DNA from: Proteobacteria bacterium HN_bin10
Lineage (GTDB): Bacteria; Pseudomonadota; Alphaproteobacteria; Caulobacterales; Aquidulcibacteraceae
DNA: 40,759 bases
Reading direction: 5' to 3'
Assembly (NCBI GenBank): GCA_002083515.1
Contig: LWDN01000061.1
Coordinates: forward strand, 1 to 40,759
Made by a program: the position numbers and the translations under genes. The notes below the pieces were generated by a model. It saw only the letters and a program-made list of their open reading frames with translations, was not told where the DNA came from and made no database searches. Shown here one piece after another: positions 39,059 through 40,759 of the stretch (within the stretch, counting starts at the first letter, position 1; each line of letters starts with the position of its first letter).

Positions 39059-40177
39059 GTGACCATCGCCATCTCCGCGACCGGCCTTTGGACGCCGCCG
39101 GATTCGATCACCAACGCCGAACTGGTCGCCTCCTACAATGCCTATGTCGCGCGCTTCAACGCCGAGCACGCGACGGAGATCGCGGCGGGCGCCAAGCAGG
39201 CGCTGCTGCCCTCGAGCGTCGAGTTCATCGAGAAGGCGTCCGGCATCAAGCACCGCTACGTGCTCGACAAGCACGGCTCGCTCGATGTCGACCGCATGGT
39301 CCCGCGCATACCCGAACGGCCGAACGAACAAATTTCGCTGATGGCCGAGGTCTCGGTGAAGGCTGCGAGAGAGGCGCTGGAGAGCGCCGGCCGCGATGCA
39401 GCCGATGTCGGCGCGGTGATCTGTTCCTGCTCGTCGCTGCAGCGCCCCTACCCGGCTTTGGCGATCGAGGTGCAGAACGCCTTGGGCGCCGGCGGCTTCG
39501 GCTATGACATGAACGTCGCCTGTTCCTCGGCCACCTTCGCCATCCAGAACGCCATCGACATCGTCCGCGCCGGCCATGCGCGCTCGGTTTTGGTGGTCAA
39601 CCCCGAACTCACCACCGGCCACCTCAATTTCCGCGACCGCGAAACCCATTTCATTTTCGGCGACGCCTGCGTGGCGGTGCTGGTCGAGCAAGCCGAGATC
39701 GCCCCCAAGGGCGCCTGGATGGTGCTCGGCTCGAAACTGAAGACGCAATTCTCCAACAACATCCGCAACAATTTCGGCTTCCTCAATCGCGCCGACGAGG
39801 CCCATCGCGACGATCCGGACAAGTTGATCACCCAGCAGGGCCGCAAAGTGTTCAAGGAAGTGGTGCCGCTGGTCTCCGAGATGATCCTGCAGCACATGGC
39901 CGAACTTGGATTGAAACCGTCCGACATGCGCCGGCTGTGGCTGCATCAGGCCAATTCCAACATGAACCGGCTGATCGCCGAGCGCGTCCTGGGCCACGAA
40001 GCCAGCCAGGATGAATCGCCGACCGTGCTCGACGTCTACGGCAACACCGCCGGCGCCGGCTCGATCATCGCGTTCCACAATCACCGCGCCGATCTGAAGA
40101 CCGGCGACAAGGGCCTCATCTGCTCGTTCGGCGCCGGCTACAGCGCCGGCTCGATCTTCGTGCAGAAGGCGGCGTGA
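39059..40177 (+). CDS. Beta-ketoacyl-ACP synthase III-like enzyme
   Basis: The 372-residue thiolase-fold enzyme starts at GTG 39059, with GGGGAC upstream. Catalytic residues are Cys155 (NVACSSATF), His296 (WLHQANSNMN) and Asn329 (VYGNTAGAGS). KAS III condenses an acyl-CoA with malonyl-ACP to start fatty acid synthesis. The protein is about 55 residues longer than E. coli FabH, with an inserted N-terminal region (VASYNAYVARFNAEHATE, then SGIKHRYVLD). Such long variants exist in alphaproteobacteria and may make a specialised starter. A composite repeat follows. Confidence 0.88.
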   Translation: MTIAISATGLWTPPDSITNAELVASYNAYVARFNAEHATEIAAGAKQALLPSSVEFIEKASGIKHRYVLDKHGSLDVDRMVPRIPERPNEQISLMAEVSVKAAREALESAGRDAADVGAVICSCSSLQRPYPALAIEVQNALGAGGFGYDMNVACSSATFAIQNAIDIVRAGHARSVLVVNPELTTGHLNFRDRETHFIFGDACVAVLVEQAEIAPKGAWMVLGSKLKTQFSNNIRNNFGFLNRADEAHRDDPDKLITQQGRKVFKEVVPLVSEMILQHMAELGLKPSDMRRLWLHQANSNMNRLIAERVLGHEASQDESPTVLDVYGNTAGAGSIIAFHNHRADLKTGDKGLICSFGAGYSAGSIFVQKAA

Positions 40178-40198
40178 TCCCCCTCTCGTGGCTATACC

Positions 40199-40268
40199 GG
40201 GTGACACACACGCAGTGCGCAAGCCGCGCCAGGTTCGCGCGAGCGATCGGGGTGCGTGTGTGTCACCC
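40199..40268. repeat. Intergenic palindrome, type A (copy 1 of tandem pair)
   Basis: GGGTGACACACACGCA at 40199-40214 and TGCGTGTGTGTCACCC at 40253-40268 form a perfect 16-bp stem. The inner 38 bp includes CGCGCCAGGTTCGCG. It starts 21 bp after the KAS III-like gene. A type B repeat starts four bases later. Confidence 0.92.
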
Positions 40269-40271
40269 CTC

Positions 40272-40368
40272 GGACCGCCGGCGCCCCCGCCGGCATGGCG
40301 CTATCTCTCCAAAGTGGAGCGCGCGACCTCCGGTCGCGCATGCGTCGCTGGAGGCGCCGCGCTCCATA
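40272..40368. repeat. Intergenic palindromic repeat, type B, between two type A copies
   Basis: The left arm at 40272-40294 starts GGACCGCCGGCG, as at 35313. The inner block contains GTGGAGCGCGCGACC, GCGCATGCG and GCCGCGCTCCA. The right outer arm is absent. The type A copies on both sides form an A-B-A array. Confidence 0.8.
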
Positions 40369-40377
40369 CCGTCTACC

Positions 40378-40447
40378 GGGTGACACACACGCACTGCGCA
40401 AGCGGCGCCAGGTTCGCGCGAGCGGCAGGGGTGCGTGTGTGTCACCC
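40378..40447. repeat. Intergenic palindrome, type A (copy 2 of tandem pair)
   Basis: GGGTGACACACACGCA at 40378-40393 and TGCGTGTGTGTCACCC at 40432-40447 form a perfect 16-bp stem. The inner 38 bp differs from copy 1 at only a few positions. After it, the stretch to 40581 holds only one small hairpin (GGATAG/CTATCC at 40463-40483) and no recognised gene. Confidence 0.92.
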
Positions 40448-40581
40448 CTGAAGCCAACCCGTGGATAGGCGCCCCCGCTATCCCCCCATTCGCGTTTGGA
40501 AAAGTCCGCGCTTTCAGCGTGTTGTAAGAATCTTGGGGCGATTCAATCCGACCTAGTCAGAGGCGGGTTTAGAATGCACCC

Positions 40582-40759
40582 ATGTTATCGCTACCAAGCC
40601 CCGCCGATCTGGCACAATTCTGGCGCCGCCTCCTCGCCATGCTGCTGCGCGCGCATCTGGTCACCGGCGACCCGAACGAACTCGTCGCCGGCGGCCCGCT
40701 GCCGAACAAAGAACGCCGCGCCATCGCCGCGTGGATCTCCTTGCTCGAAGTCATCGTCC
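40582..40759 (+). CDS. Start of a truncated uncharacterised protein
   Basis: ATG at 40582 opens a frame of 59 codons that is still open at the window's end. It begins MLSLPSPADLAQFWRRLL and continues through GGPLPNKERRAIAAW to ISLLEVIV. The sequence looks like a normal helical protein and does not have the composition of a shadow frame. The region just upstream (40480-40580) is less GC-rich and could hold its promoter. Family is not recognised from this fragment. Confidence 0.55.
   Translation, partial: MLSLPSPADLAQFWRRLLAMLLRAHLVTGDPNELVAGGPLPNKERRAIAAWISLLEVIV

Noticed and set aside
37658..40222. 854-codon open frame on the minus strand
   Set aside because: It lies antisense to ygfZ and the KAS III-like gene and overlaps the GT9 gene. 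Both plus-strand proteins have clear catalytic motifs. The frame is a high-GC shadow.
40199..40447. CRISPR array
   Set aside because: Only two type A copies, each a long inverted repeat, with a different palindrome between; no regular short repeat-spacer series and no cas genes.
1..40759. tRNA or rRNA genes
   Set aside because: No cloverleaf with T-loop consensus and no rRNA-like stretch was noticed in any gap by eye.

Overview
This 40.8 kb window is a high-GC, densely coded stretch of bacterial chromosome, almost certainly from an alphaproteobacterium. Its protein types (a TIGR02301-type secreted protein, short-form PurL, class II dihydroorotase, an alphaproteobacterial-style YgfZ), its many Tat-type lipoprotein leaders and its GTG starts and 4-bp overlaps fit the Caulobacterales/Hyphomonadaceae side of the class. 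That placement is an inference. No rRNA, tRNA, CRISPR array, phage or transposase gene was seen.

Layout. 1-318: repeats only, including a fold-back element. 319-5813 (-): glutathione reductase, a Uma2-family protein, purL, and two tandem paralogous membrane proteins that run into purL. 5890-7220 (+): two adjacent toxin-antitoxin-like modules (DUF433/DUF5615 and Phd/PIN). 7278-10853 (+): MaoC hydratase, PP2C phosphatase and an exported oligopeptidase B. 10855-14972 (-): a peptide ABC importer (binding protein, two permeases, no ATPase), with a secreted-protein gene on the opposite strand between its parts. 15068-17536 (+): DUF442 phosphatase-like protein, an ATP-grasp-like protein and an MBL-fold hydrolase. 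17549-17758: composite repeat. 17810-20873 (-): acyl-CoA ligase, pdxH and a FitA/VapC module. 20963-24330 (+): aroC, a ChrB-domain protein and an AbgT transporter. 24340-28198: membrane alpha/beta hydrolase, a small membrane protein, a methyltransferase, and a translationally coupled pair made of a 53-residue Lys/Ala-rich micro-protein and a TIR/deoxyribosyltransferase-like protein. 28245-31790: YcgN-like protein, rRNA m5U methyltransferase, glycine-zipper protein and tlyA. 31894-36074: exported amidase, TIGR02301 protein, an HExxH protein divergent from a macrodomain protein, and an RHH/MazF module. 36077-38046 (-): pyrC and a glycosyltransferase 9. 38141-40177 (+): ygfZ and a KAS III. 40178-40581: composite repeats. 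40582 to the end: start of a truncated gene.

Most genes are core metabolism or housekeeping: purine (purL), pyrimidine (pyrC), chorismate (aroC), PLP (pdxH), Fe-S maintenance (ygfZ), RNA methylation (tlyA and the m5U enzyme), fatty acid synthesis and activation, and thiol redox balance. Scattered among them are four toxin-antitoxin-type modules and a candidate immune-effector-like pair.

The most distinctive feature is a set of intergenic palindromic repeats of at least four kinds. Three copies of one kind carry a GGTGACACACACGC arm and adjoin a second kind that starts GGACCGCCGGC. A third kind supplies the last codons of tlyA. A variant hairpin with a similar arm covers the start codon of the macrodomain gene.
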